From: an uncultured Oscillospiraceae bacterium
GTDB taxonomy: Bacteria; Bacillota; Clostridia; Oscillospirales; Oscillospiraceae
Reading direction: 5' to 3'
Assembly (NCBI GenBank): GCA_934643765.1
Contig: CAKUCT010000030.1
Span: 1-13,449, forward strand
Length of the DNA: 13,449 bases
This document shows, piece after piece, positions 1 to 6,162 of the stretch. How positions within the stretch are numbered: the stretch's first letter is position 1; every line of letters begins with the position of its first letter. A model generated the notes under the pieces. The model ran no database searches, was not told where the DNA came from, and saw only the letters and a program-made list of their open reading frames with translations. Position numbers and translations under genes: made by a program.

Positions 1-402
1 CGACAGGCATTCAAGAACCTTCTGCCGAAGGGCCTTGCCCGGGCGCAGGAAAGCGGGGCGGCCAGAGATGCAGCAGGTGAAAAGATCCAGAACAGAAATG
101 GGGTCAGCCGGGTCAAAGGCCGGGCTCTGCGGCACGTAGCCGATGCGGAGCTTCGTTTCCTTGCCGTCGGCAGCGTGGAAGGTGATTTTGCCCTCATATT
201 CGCGCTGGCCGAGAATGGAGCGGATCAGCGTCGACTTGCCCGCGCCGTTCGGGCCGATGAGCGCGACGATCTGGCCGCAGTGCATGTGCAGATTGATATC
301 GTCCAGAATGACGTCGGTTCCGATTTTGACGGACAGGTGCTCAATTTTCAGGCAGCATGCGTGCTCGCAGCCGCCAAGCGGGGAGTGTTTGTTTGGTATC
401 AT
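1..402 (-). CDS. Metal ABC transporter ATP-binding protein (partial, C-terminus outside window)
   Basis: This is the N-terminal 134 codons of an ABC ATPase that runs off the left edge of the window. It should power import of a divalent metal (zinc or manganese type) at the inner face of the membrane. The Walker A motif GPNGAGKST is at residues 50-58, and the Q-loop motif YVPQ follows at about 89-92. The signature motif and Walker B lie outside the window. The first 18 residues carry a Cys/His-containing leader (GGCEHACC) before the usual beta strand. The ATG at 402-400 overlaps the TGA of the binding-protein gene by four bases (ATGA), so translation is probably coupled. A membrane permease gene is expected next, beyond the edge. 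Metal specificity is inferred from the neighbouring binding protein, not from this sequence. Confidence 0.9.
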   Translation of the reverse strand, partial: MIPNKHSPLGGCEHACCLKIEHLSVKIGTDVILDDINLHMHCGQIVALIGPNGAGKSTLIRSILGQREYEGKITFHAADGKETKLRIGYVPQSPAFDPADPISVLDLFTCCISGRPAFLRPGKALRQKVLECLS

Positions 403-1259
403 CCGAGTGCTTCCTTTACGATGTCAATATTTTCGCGCATGGCGGCAAAATAATCGCCGTTGCTGATGGCCATATCGAGTGTCCAGACCGAACAGCCGGT
501 CTCGTTTGCGACGACCTCGGCTGAACCCGTCTCGCCGTTGGTTTCATAGAAGACGGCGGGAATCTGGCGTTCTTCGACAATGGAAATGATGTTTTCCAGC
601 TCCTTGGCCGACGGCTCGCTGCCGGATTCGACTTCCATCGCGGCGGCAATCGTCAGATCGAAGCTGTCTGCAAAATACGAAAAGCCGTCGTGGAACGTGA
701 CAAGTTCCCGGCACGAGAGGCTTGCAAGCGTTTCGGTTCCGTAGTCCTGCAGTTCTGCGAGCTTCTGGTCAAACGCCGCGAGATTTTCAGAAAACTGGTC
801 GGTGTATTCGGGGTACTGGCTGCCGAGCTCCTGCGCGGCAAGCTTCGCCGCCTGGCGAAAGCGCGTGGGATCGAGCCACCAGTGGGGATCTACGCCCTCG
901 TCGCCTGTCAGCGTGGAAAGATCGCGCGAGATATCGATGCGCACCTTCCCGCCGAGCGCGTCCTCCATGAAGTCCTCCAGCCCCAGGCCGCTTTCAAGCA
1001 CCAGCTTTGCGCCTTCGACTTTTTCCATCTGCGACACCGTGAGGGTGTAGTCGTGCAGGCACGACACGCTTTCGGAGATGAGAAGGGCAACCGTGAGCCC
1101 CGTTCCGTCCGCCAGCGCGCAGGCGAGTTGATAGACAGGCTGCGTCGTGGCCAGAATGTCGGCCTTGGCTTGTTCCTGAGACACAGGCTTTTTTGCGCAG
1201 GCGGCCAGAGAAAATAACATAAGCGCCGATAGCAGCAGCGCGAAAATTCTTTTGTACAT
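399..1259 (-). CDS. Metal ABC transporter substrate-binding lipoprotein (ZnuA/TroA family)
   Basis: A 286-residue extracytoplasmic metal-binding lipoprotein that delivers zinc or manganese to the permease/ATPase encoded downstream. A lipoprotein signal peptide covers residues 1-20 (MYKRIFALLL then LMLFSLAAC), with the lipid-modified Cys at 21. The cluster A-I fold is indicated by likely metal ligands H69 (CLHDY), H126 (DPHWWLDP) and H190 (TFHDGFSYF), plus an acidic ligand near D262 or E239. The His-rich loop common in high-affinity ZnuA proteins is absent, so the metal remains open. The frame stays open upstream to 1394, but the ATG at 1259 is preferred because the signal peptide begins there and an AGAGG ribosome binding site precedes it. 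The stop overlaps the start of the ATPase gene by four bases. It is divergent from rubrerythrin across 149 bases. Confidence 0.92.
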   Translation of the reverse strand: MYKRIFALLLSALMLFSLAACAKKPVSQEQAKADILATTQPVYQLACALADGTGLTVALLISESVSCLHDYTLTVSQMEKVEGAKLVLESGLGLEDFMEDALGGKVRIDISRDLSTLTGDEGVDPHWWLDPTRFRQAAKLAAQELGSQYPEYTDQFSENLAAFDQKLAELQDYGTETLASLSCRELVTFHDGFSYFADSFDLTIAAAMEVESGSEPSAKELENIISIVEERQIPAVFYETNGETGSAEVVANETGCSVWTLDMAISNGDYFAAMRENIDIVKEALG

Positions 1260-1408
1260 GAAATGCCTCTTTCTATGAAAAACATTCGGAATTTGCGCGG
1301 AAATTATCCTCGTTTCTATTATACAAAACCTGTCAAGCCTGCGCGGAATAATTGCCGGGAATCTGCAGAATCTAGTGCTGTGAATATGTTGCAAAGGAGC
1401 ATCTTGCG
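1260..1408. promoter_or_regulatory. Divergent promoter region between metal-uptake operon and rubrerythrin
   Basis: This 149-base region must drive both flanking genes. A TATAAT hexamer reads on the minus strand at 1323-1318, and the same core reads TATTAT on the plus strand at 1317-1322. The plus reading has TTGCGC at 1293-1298 with an 18-base spacer. The minus reading has no good -35. A nine-base direct repeat, TGCGCGGAA, occurs at 1294-1302 and 1340-1348, on either side of the shared core and over both -35 zones. A metal- or peroxide-responsive repressor would fit both genes, but I recognise no Zur, MntR or PerR consensus. Confidence 0.35.
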
Positions 1409-2032
1409 ATGGATTTTATGCAGACAAAAACCTGTCAGAATTTAGCGCGCGCCTTCGCCGGCGAGAGCCAGGCGCGCCAGCGTTATACACAGTATGCCGC
1501 GCAGGCGCGCAAAGAGGGCTTTGAATATCTTGCCCAGATTTTTGAAGAGATTGCCGTCAACGAGCAGGCGCACGCGGCAGAATTTTTAGAGCGGCTGCAG
1601 AAATACGGCGCGCAACCGATTGAAAACATTGAGATTACAGCCGGGTATCCCTACACGCTGGGCGTGACGATGGAAAATTTGCTGGAGGCGGCCAAGGGCG
1701 AAAACGAAGAGTCCACGCGCGTGTATCCCGCCTTTGCGCAGACGGCGCGGGAAGAGGGGTACGCAGATGTTGCGAGCCTCTGGGAAATGATCGCGCGTAT
1801 TGAGGCCGCGCACCGCGATGCCTTTTTGGAGGGTTATAATCAGATGCAGACCGAGCGGCTGTATCAGAAGGATCATCCAGTGGTCTGGCGCTGCATGAAC
1901 TGCGGATTTGTGACGCTGGCCAAAGAGGCGTTCTGCGTCTGCCCGGTCTGCGGCAAGGACCGTGGCTGGGTGGAAGGGGATATTCAGGTGAAGCGCATCG
2001 GGAAGGACACGGAAGGAAACACCGCGCAATGA
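1409..2032 (+). CDS. rbr: Rubrerythrin
   Basis: A 207-residue rubrerythrin, a cytoplasmic non-haem diiron peroxidase that detoxifies hydrogen peroxide in anaerobes. The N-terminal ferritin-like four-helix domain carries the expected diiron ligands: E19, E52 and H55 (NEQAH), E98 and E101 (ENEE), and E132 and H135 (IEAAH). The C-terminal rubredoxin-like domain has two CxxC pairs, C162/C165 and C178/C181, for the electron-donating FeS4 iron. An additional C176 sits beside the second pair. The start at 1409 is supported by AAAGGAG at 1393-1399, nine bases upstream; the Met at codon 4 is a weaker alternative. The gene is divergent from the metal-uptake operon, and its 3' end faces the amidase gene with only 12 bases between stop codons. 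Confidence 0.96.
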   Translation: MDFMQTKTCQNLARAFAGESQARQRYTQYAAQARKEGFEYLAQIFEEIAVNEQAHAAEFLERLQKYGAQPIENIEITAGYPYTLGVTMENLLEAAKGENEESTRVYPAFAQTAREEGYADVASLWEMIARIEAAHRDAFLEGYNQMQTERLYQKDHPVVWRCMNCGFVTLAKEAFCVCPVCGKDRGWVEGDIQVKRIGKDTEGNTAQ

Positions 2033-2044
2033 GGCGGAAAGATC

Positions 2045-2788
2045 TTACGTGTTTGGCTGGATGTACTGGCTTTCGGCAAACCCGTAGAGCCCGTCATAGA
2101 AAATAGAGTACCAGCCGTTGTATTGCGCCAGAGTCCGGACCTGCGCGCCGTTTGGCATCTGGGCGAGAATGGGGCCGTCGGTAGACGGCAGGCCGCGCAG
2201 ATTCAGTGCGCCGCTGGACACCGCGACGGTTGCCGGAATAATTTCCTGCGGCACCAGGAACGGAACGCCAAAATACTCCGTCACGCCGACGCTCAGCGCC
2301 TGCGCGATGGTATCCAGATTCCCGATCAGCCAGTTGGCGTCGTCTGTGTTGTCGTGGTATCCGAGCTCTGCGAGCACAGACGGCGCGCGCGTCCGGCGCA
2401 CCTCGCCGATGGCCGTTGTGGGCCGGGCCTGCACACGCTCCGGCAGCGGATAGATGGGCTTTAAATTGTCGGCCAGAATGTTTGCCATGCGCAGCCCCGC
2501 GTCGCTGGCAGGATAATAATACAGGTCAATGCCGCGCAGCTGACCGGCAAGAGAAGCCGGAGCCGCGTTGGAGTGCAGCGACAGGTGAAAATCATAGTCC
2601 CCCTGATTGGACAGACGGATGGCGCCGGCTGCGCCGGCTTCCGGGTCGTTGCGGGTGGTGTTGATGCCGCTGGCATGCAGATACGGCTCCATGCGGTCGG
2701 CAAGCTGGTTCATCCAGTACTCTTCGTTTCCCTCTGTGATGTAGGGATTGAACTCCTGCGTGGAGGGACTCAGAAACAAAAATGGCAT
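2045..2788 (-). CDS. N-acetylmuramoyl-L-alanine amidase with C-terminal SH3 domain
   Basis: A 247-residue Amidase_3-type protein that should cleave the amide bond between N-acetylmuramic acid and L-alanine in peptidoglycan. The catalytic domain spans residues 1-175, with a Glu near 22-23, H72 in LHSNA as zinc ligand and E141 in VLAELGYHDN as catalytic acid. The first zinc His of classical amidases (usually in a GHGG-like motif) is replaced by SPSTQEFNPY at 7-16, as I recall for a clostridial subfamily starting SPSxQ. Residues 188-243 look like a bacterial SH3 domain (LNLRGLPS, then GWYSIFYDG and GFAESQYI). There is no signal peptide, so export is unexplained. AAAGGCGG lies just upstream of the ATG. 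The gene converges with rubrerythrin. Confidence 0.87.
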   Translation of the reverse strand: MPFLFLSPSTQEFNPYITEGNEEYWMNQLADRMEPYLHASGINTTRNDPEAGAAGAIRLSNQGDYDFHLSLHSNAAPASLAGQLRGIDLYYYPASDAGLRMANILADNLKPIYPLPERVQARPTTAIGEVRRTRAPSVLAELGYHDNTDDANWLIGNLDTIAQALSVGVTEYFGVPFLVPQEIIPATVAVSSGALNLRGLPSTDGPILAQMPNGAQVRTLAQYNGWYSIFYDGLYGFAESQYIQPNT

Positions 2789-2813
2789 ATAGACGCCGCC
2801 TTTCCGGACAACT

Positions 2814-2842
2814 CGGCACAGCGCTGGCTGCGCCGGTTTTTT
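2814..2842 (+). terminator. Weak hairpin followed by a T-run, upstream of the amidase gene
   Basis: The sequence CGGCACAGC pairs with GCTGCGCCG around a GCTG loop (2814-2835), with one A/C mismatch on the plus strand, and is followed by TTTTTT at 2837-2842. Read on the plus strand it resembles a rho-independent terminator. Read on the minus strand, where the mismatch becomes a G-U pair, it lies in the amidase 5' leader. No plus-strand gene ends immediately before it. Confidence 0.35.
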
Positions 2843-2887
2843 ATGCTATGCGCCGGGCTGCAAAATGGTGCGATTTCCGAAAATTTA

Positions 2888-2916
2888 TTTACAGAGCGCC
2901 GTATTTGTGATACGAT
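2888..2916 (+). promoter_or_regulatory. Sigma-A-type promoter for the DEDDh exonuclease
   Basis: TTTACA at 2888-2893 is separated by exactly 17 bases from TACGAT at 2911-2916. TGA directly precedes the -10, giving an extended -10 element. Transcription would begin near 2923. The ribosome binding site AGAGGAG at 2948-2954 lies seven bases before the ATG at 2962. Confidence 0.7.
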
Positions 2917-2961
2917 ACTTGCCGGAATGTCTTTTTTGAACGGACACAGAGGAGTAAGTGT

Positions 2962-3945
2962 ATGCAATATATTGTTCTGGATCTGGAGTGGAACCAGCCC
3001 TGGCCCGGGTCCTACAGCGCGCGCAAGGTGCTGCCAAGTCCGATCCGCGGCGAGATTGTCCAGATCGGCGCGGTGCGCATGACGGAAGACGGCGCGGTTG
3101 CCGATGAGTTTCAGGTGCTGATCCGCCCGGCCTATTATAAGAAAATGAACCGCAAGGTGGCAAGTCTCACAGGAATCAAGGATTCCATGCTCAAAGAGCA
3201 GGGACAGGTGTTTCCGGAGGCGATGGCGGCGTTTCAGAGCTGGTGCGGCGAGGATCTGGCGTTTTTGACGTGGGGCTTCGACGACATTGCGATTTTAAAG
3301 GAAAATCTGGCGCTCTACCAGATGGATACAGCGTGGACAGACCGGTGGTACAATGCGCAGCTGATTTTCAATGCGCAGACCGACGGCGCAAGCGCGCAGA
3401 AGGCGCTCTCGACGGCCATGGAGATGATGGGCATCTCGCCCACGAGACCCGCGCACGACGCACTGGGAGACGCGTATCACACGGCGCTGATCTGCAGCAG
3501 GCTCGATCTTCGTGCGGGCATTGAAGCGTATGAGCAGGCCGCGCGGGAACATGAGAACGGCTTCCACGGCGCCGAGCTTCCCGGCTGCCTTGCAAGAAGC
3601 GTCAGCCATGGATACGCCGATAAGACGCAGGCGCTTGCCGCAATGAGCGCGAAGGAGAACCGTTGCCCGGTTTGCAGCGGGAAAATGAGCGTGGGGAAAT
3701 GGTATGCGCAGCCGGGAAAGCGGTTTATGACGATGGCCGCCTGCGAGACGGACGGCGCGTTTCTGGTCCGCGTGCGTCTGGCCGAAGACCCGGACGGAAC
3801 GCTCCGCGCGAACCGGCTGGTCTACAGCCCGGACAGCGCCGCGGCGGAGAGCTATCAGAAACTGACGCAAAAGCCGCCGCACCGCAGACGCCGCCGCAGC
3901 GCAAAGGCACGCGCCAAGAAACCGGCCTCTGAACAAAAAACATAA
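2962..3945 (+). CDS. DEDDh-family 3'-5' exonuclease (DnaQ/KapD-like)
   Basis: A 327-residue protein whose first 185 residues form an RNase T/DnaQ-type exonuclease domain, expected to remove 3'-terminal nucleotides with two metal ions. Exo I is LDLEWNQ (D7, E9), Exo II is LTWGFDDIAIL (D107), and Exo III is AHDALGDAYHTAL (H165, D170). The DEDDh set is therefore intact. Residues 235-261 contain one CxxC (C235/C238) and C261, perhaps a degraded zinc ribbon. The tail (307-320) is rich in Arg/Lys, suggesting nucleic-acid contact. The natural substrate, DNA or RNA, cannot be told from sequence; a sporulation-inhibitor KapD-type role is possible but unproven. The gene is monocistronic, with its own promoter and a strong terminator. 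Confidence 0.88.
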   Translation: MQYIVLDLEWNQPWPGSYSARKVLPSPIRGEIVQIGAVRMTEDGAVADEFQVLIRPAYYKKMNRKVASLTGIKDSMLKEQGQVFPEAMAAFQSWCGEDLAFLTWGFDDIAILKENLALYQMDTAWTDRWYNAQLIFNAQTDGASAQKALSTAMEMMGISPTRPAHDALGDAYHTALICSRLDLRAGIEAYEQAAREHENGFHGAELPGCLARSVSHGYADKTQALAAMSAKENRCPVCSGKMSVGKWYAQPGKRFMTMAACETDGAFLVRVRLAEDPDGTLRANRLVYSPDSAAAESYQKLTQKPPHRRRRRSAKARAKKPASEQKT

Positions 3946-3949
3946 AATC

Positions 3950-3985
3950 AGCGCGCTTTCACATATGTGAAAGCGCGCTATTTTG
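3950..3985 (+). terminator. Rho-independent terminator of the exonuclease gene, probably bidirectional
   Basis: A perfect 30-base palindrome at 3950-3979, half-site AGCGCGCTTTCACAT, starts five bases after the exonuclease stop. It is followed by ATTTTGTT on the plus strand. The upstream side is A-rich (AACAAAAAACATAAAA), so it could also stop minus-strand transcripts coming from the LUD operon. Confidence 0.88.
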
Positions 3986-4008
3986 TTAAAGCTTGTAAGC
4001 TCTGCAGT

Positions 4009-4186
4009 CTCACAGAGTTTTGTGCCTCCGGCACAAAATAAAATGTAAATCATTTTTTGCCGCGACCTGCGCGTGGCAAAAAATTCTCTACGCGAAGAGA
4101 GTGTGTTTTTTGCCAGCAAAGCTGGCAAAAAACGCGCGGGTCGGAGCGCAGCCCTTTTGGCAAAAAATCAACGATTTTTTGCCAAA
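4009..4186. repeat. Structured intergenic element, copy A (178 bases)
   Basis: First of three copies of an unrecognised element. In order on the plus strand it has the constant box CTCACAGAGTTT (4009-4020). Hairpin H1 has a 9-bp stem, TTTTGTGCC with GGCACAAAA (4018-4038). An ATG-AAAT-CAT-like box follows. H2 pairs TTTTTTGCC with GGCAAAAAA (4053-4083). A short H3 (4085-4100) follows. H4 has a 12-bp stem TTTTTTGCCAGC (4106-4132). Next comes the GC-rich box starting CGCGCGGGTCGG (4133-4154), and then H5 with a 14-bp stem TTTGGCAAAAAATC (4156-4186). It fills the space between the convergent exonuclease and LUD genes, and H5 ends two bases from the LUD stop codon. Transcribed strand and role are unknown. 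Confidence 0.8.
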
Positions 4187-4188
4187 TC

Positions 4189-4788
4189 CTAGTATCCCAG
4201 CGCCTCATCAATCAGGATCACATGCGTCTTGCCGATGCCGCGCATCGGGCGGGGAAAGATGGAAAAGCCGTTGCAGATGCGCTCCGGGCTTCTGCAATCA
4301 TGACAGCGCATGGGCTCAGACAGCGCGCAGGGCGTTTTCCGGTTCAGACGGCGGGCATTGAGCGGGGAGGCGATGTTCCGGGCCCGGTCCATGGCCGAGG
4401 GCAGATCTGGGGCGATTTTGTTGGAGCCCGCGACGATGTAGAGCGTCTCATGGCCAAAGAACGTAGCCGCGACGCGGTTGCCGGTGCCGTCGATGTTGAT
4501 AATCTCGCCGGTTTCGGCGATGGCGTTGGCCGAGGTGAAATAGACCTCTGCGCCGGCCGACTCGCGGTGGGCAAGGGCCGGATCCTGCCGCCAGTGCCAC
4601 CAGACGGTATTATCCTTCGACAGCAGTTCAAAAAGGCCCATCTGTTCGAGTGTGACGCTGCCGCCGAAGCCAATGGTTTTGCCGTGCAGCTCGCCTGCGA
4701 TGGCAGCGGCGGCGTCTTTCGCCGTGGGGAAGATGCGGACGGCAAAGCCGTTCCGCTCAAGTGTTTTTGCGGTATTTTCCAGTTGCAT
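4189..4788 (-). CDS. LUD-domain protein (DUF162, LutB/LutC-like superfamily)
   Basis: A 199-residue LUD-domain protein, a fold found in lactate-utilisation proteins LutB and LutC. The hallmark blocks are present: GFGGSVTLEQMG near 40-51, SANAIAETGEI then IDGTGNRVA in the middle, VAGSNKIAPDL, and a C-terminal PLNARRLNRKTPC. A Cys-rich segment RCHDCRSPERIC could be a metal site. The substrate is unknown; stand-alone LUD proteins of this size are common in clostridia and need not act on lactate. It is the last gene of the four-gene minus-strand operon, 14 bases after the deacetylase stop, with a perfect AAGGAGG seven bases before its ATG. The structured element copy A begins two bases after its TAG. 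Confidence 0.9.
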   Translation of the reverse strand: MQLENTAKTLERNGFAVRIFPTAKDAAAAIAGELHGKTIGFGGSVTLEQMGLFELLSKDNTVWWHWRQDPALAHRESAGAEVYFTSANAIAETGEIINIDGTGNRVAATFFGHETLYIVAGSNKIAPDLPSAMDRARNIASPLNARRLNRKTPCALSEPMRCHDCRSPERICNGFSIFPRPMRGIGKTHVILIDEALGY

Positions 4789-4802
4789 GGGGAAACCTCC
4801 TT

Positions 4803-6152
4803 TTAAAGCGTCTCCCGTTCGGCCATGGCGGCAAGCAGCTCGATTGCCTGCGCATGTGTGACGGGGGCGGCGGGCTCCGGCGGGGCCTGATGGAAATAGG
4901 CCCGGCAGAAGGTGGAAAATTCCTGCGCGGTGATAGCGTCGTCCGGACGGAAGCGGCCGTTTTCCTGCTGCAGAAGGTTCTGCTCCAGCGCCATTTCAAT
5001 GGCGGCGCTGTAGGGATGGCGGCAGGGCACGTCGCGGCAGACACGCGTTCTGGTCTTTACCAGCTCCACACGCCGCTGCGCTGCGCGCCAGCCGAAGGCG
5101 AACATACACGCCTCGCCGCGGGTCAGAACGGTGTCCGGGCGGACGGTATTGTCCCGGTAGCAGATGCACCAGCCCGCGTCCAGCAGCGCCTTTGCCGGCG
5201 CAAAGAGCGGACTTTCCGGCGAAAGATCGGCAAACGGGCAGCGGGAGAGAAGCTCGGAGACGGTGACGACCTGGTAGCCATATTGCTGCAGCAGCGCCAT
5301 CTGCTTTGGAAGAGCGTCCGCCACCGGCGAACGCCGGGCCATGTTATAGCCGTCCTTCTGGAAGATGATCTGCCCGCACAGGCTGTCCGGGTTTTCTTCC
5401 AGCGCCCTGCGCAGCGGCGCGAGCATAGCCTCGACCTCTGCTTCATAGCTTGCCAGCGGCAGCCAGCCTGCGCCGTCGAAGCTCGCGGCCATGTACTGGT
5501 AGCCAAGCGCGGCATGCGCGTCGTAGCTGGTGAAGCCGTCTTTCGTTTTGTCTACATAGTGCGGCGGGCGGGAGAGCTTGATCTCATAGCCGAACTGCGC
5601 GCGCATCAGATCGTCGAGCTTTTTCAGATCGGCAATGACGTCATCCAGCGCGTCAAAGGGGTGTCTGCCGCCGTAGACCAACGGCTTCGGCCCGTAGAGC
5701 ACATGGCGGTAGGTGTGGCTGGTGATTTCGTGCCCGCCGTCCAGAATCCGCTGCACGAGCTCCGGGCAGTGTACGGCGCCGCCGTTCAGATCTTTGCCGA
5801 AGTCCGGATAGTGGTCGTACCGGATGCCGCCCCAGGAGGCAGAGCCCTCTTTGCCGGGCTTGTCCGGATAATTTTCCGAGGTGTCGCCGACGATGTCAAA
5901 TGTGCCCCGCGCGCCGTACTGTTCCAAAGCAGTCAGAAGGCGGAGGGTCAGCGGCGTATCGTCCGGCGCGGGATTGGCGGGCAGACGGCACGGGCCGTCG
6001 TCAAAGGTCATGGCGCAGACGCGCGCGGGAAGGCTGACACGTTCGATGCGGCGGACGGGGCTGAGATAGACCGGCGTGCGGGCGCGGATTTCATCCTGAT
6101 AGCGGTGCTTGAGCTTTTTTGCAAAGCCGATGGCCTTTGTCACAGCTGACAT
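4803..6152 (-). CDS. Polysaccharide deacetylase (NodB domain) with C-terminal SLH repeats
   Basis: A 449-residue protein with a NodB-type carbohydrate esterase 4 domain (about 45-300), expected to de-N-acetylate a polysaccharide. Motif 1 is TFDDGP (49-54), motif 2 SHTYRH supplies H146 and H150, motif 3 is RPPHYVD (195-201), and motif 4 is DGAGW (226-230). The usual motif 5 His appears replaced by Lys in FQKDG (264-268), so activity is uncertain. Two SLH-like repeats follow (about 306-352 and 373-418) with part of a third, a module that anchors proteins to cell-wall polymers. No signal peptide is visible. The frame is open upstream to 6323, but the ATG at 6152 has AGGAGG at 6163-6158, overlapping the PHP stop codon, so it is the likely start. 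Confidence 0.87.
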   Translation of the reverse strand: MSAVTKAIGFAKKLKHRYQDEIRARTPVYLSPVRRIERVSLPARVCAMTFDDGPCRLPANPAPDDTPLTLRLLTALEQYGARGTFDIVGDTSENYPDKPGKEGSASWGGIRYDHYPDFGKDLNGGAVHCPELVQRILDGGHEITSHTYRHVLYGPKPLVYGGRHPFDALDDVIADLKKLDDLMRAQFGYEIKLSRPPHYVDKTKDGFTSYDAHAALGYQYMAASFDGAGWLPLASYEAEVEAMLAPLRRALEENPDSLCGQIIFQKDGYNMARRSPVADALPKQMALLQQYGYQVVTVSELLSRCPFADLSPESPLFAPAKALLDAGWCICYRDNTVRPDTVLTRGEACMFAFGWRAAQRRVELVKTRTRVCRDVPCRHPYSAAIEMALEQNLLQQENGRFRPDDAITAQEFSTFCRAYFHQAPPEPAAPVTHAQAIELLAAMAERETL

Positions 6153-6162
6153 GGCAATCCTC

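Noticed and set aside
1318..1336. TTGACA and TATAAT on the minus strand upstream of the metal-binding lipoprotein gene.
   Set aside because: The hexamers are only seven bases apart, so they cannot form one sigma-A promoter. The TATAAT alone is kept as a weak candidate within the divergent region.
4009..4186. The intergenic hairpins as a CRISPR array or an ordinary terminator cluster.
   Set aside because: There are no direct repeats with regular spacers, and separate strong terminators already lie outside copies A and B. The order and spacing shared by three loci point to one composite element instead.
4761..6149. Long plus-strand open frame of 462 codons opposite the deacetylase gene.
   Set aside because: It lies antisense to a gene with clear NodB motifs, has no ribosome binding site or recognisable motif, and its Arg/Ala/Gly-rich composition is typical of shadows in GC-rich coding DNA.
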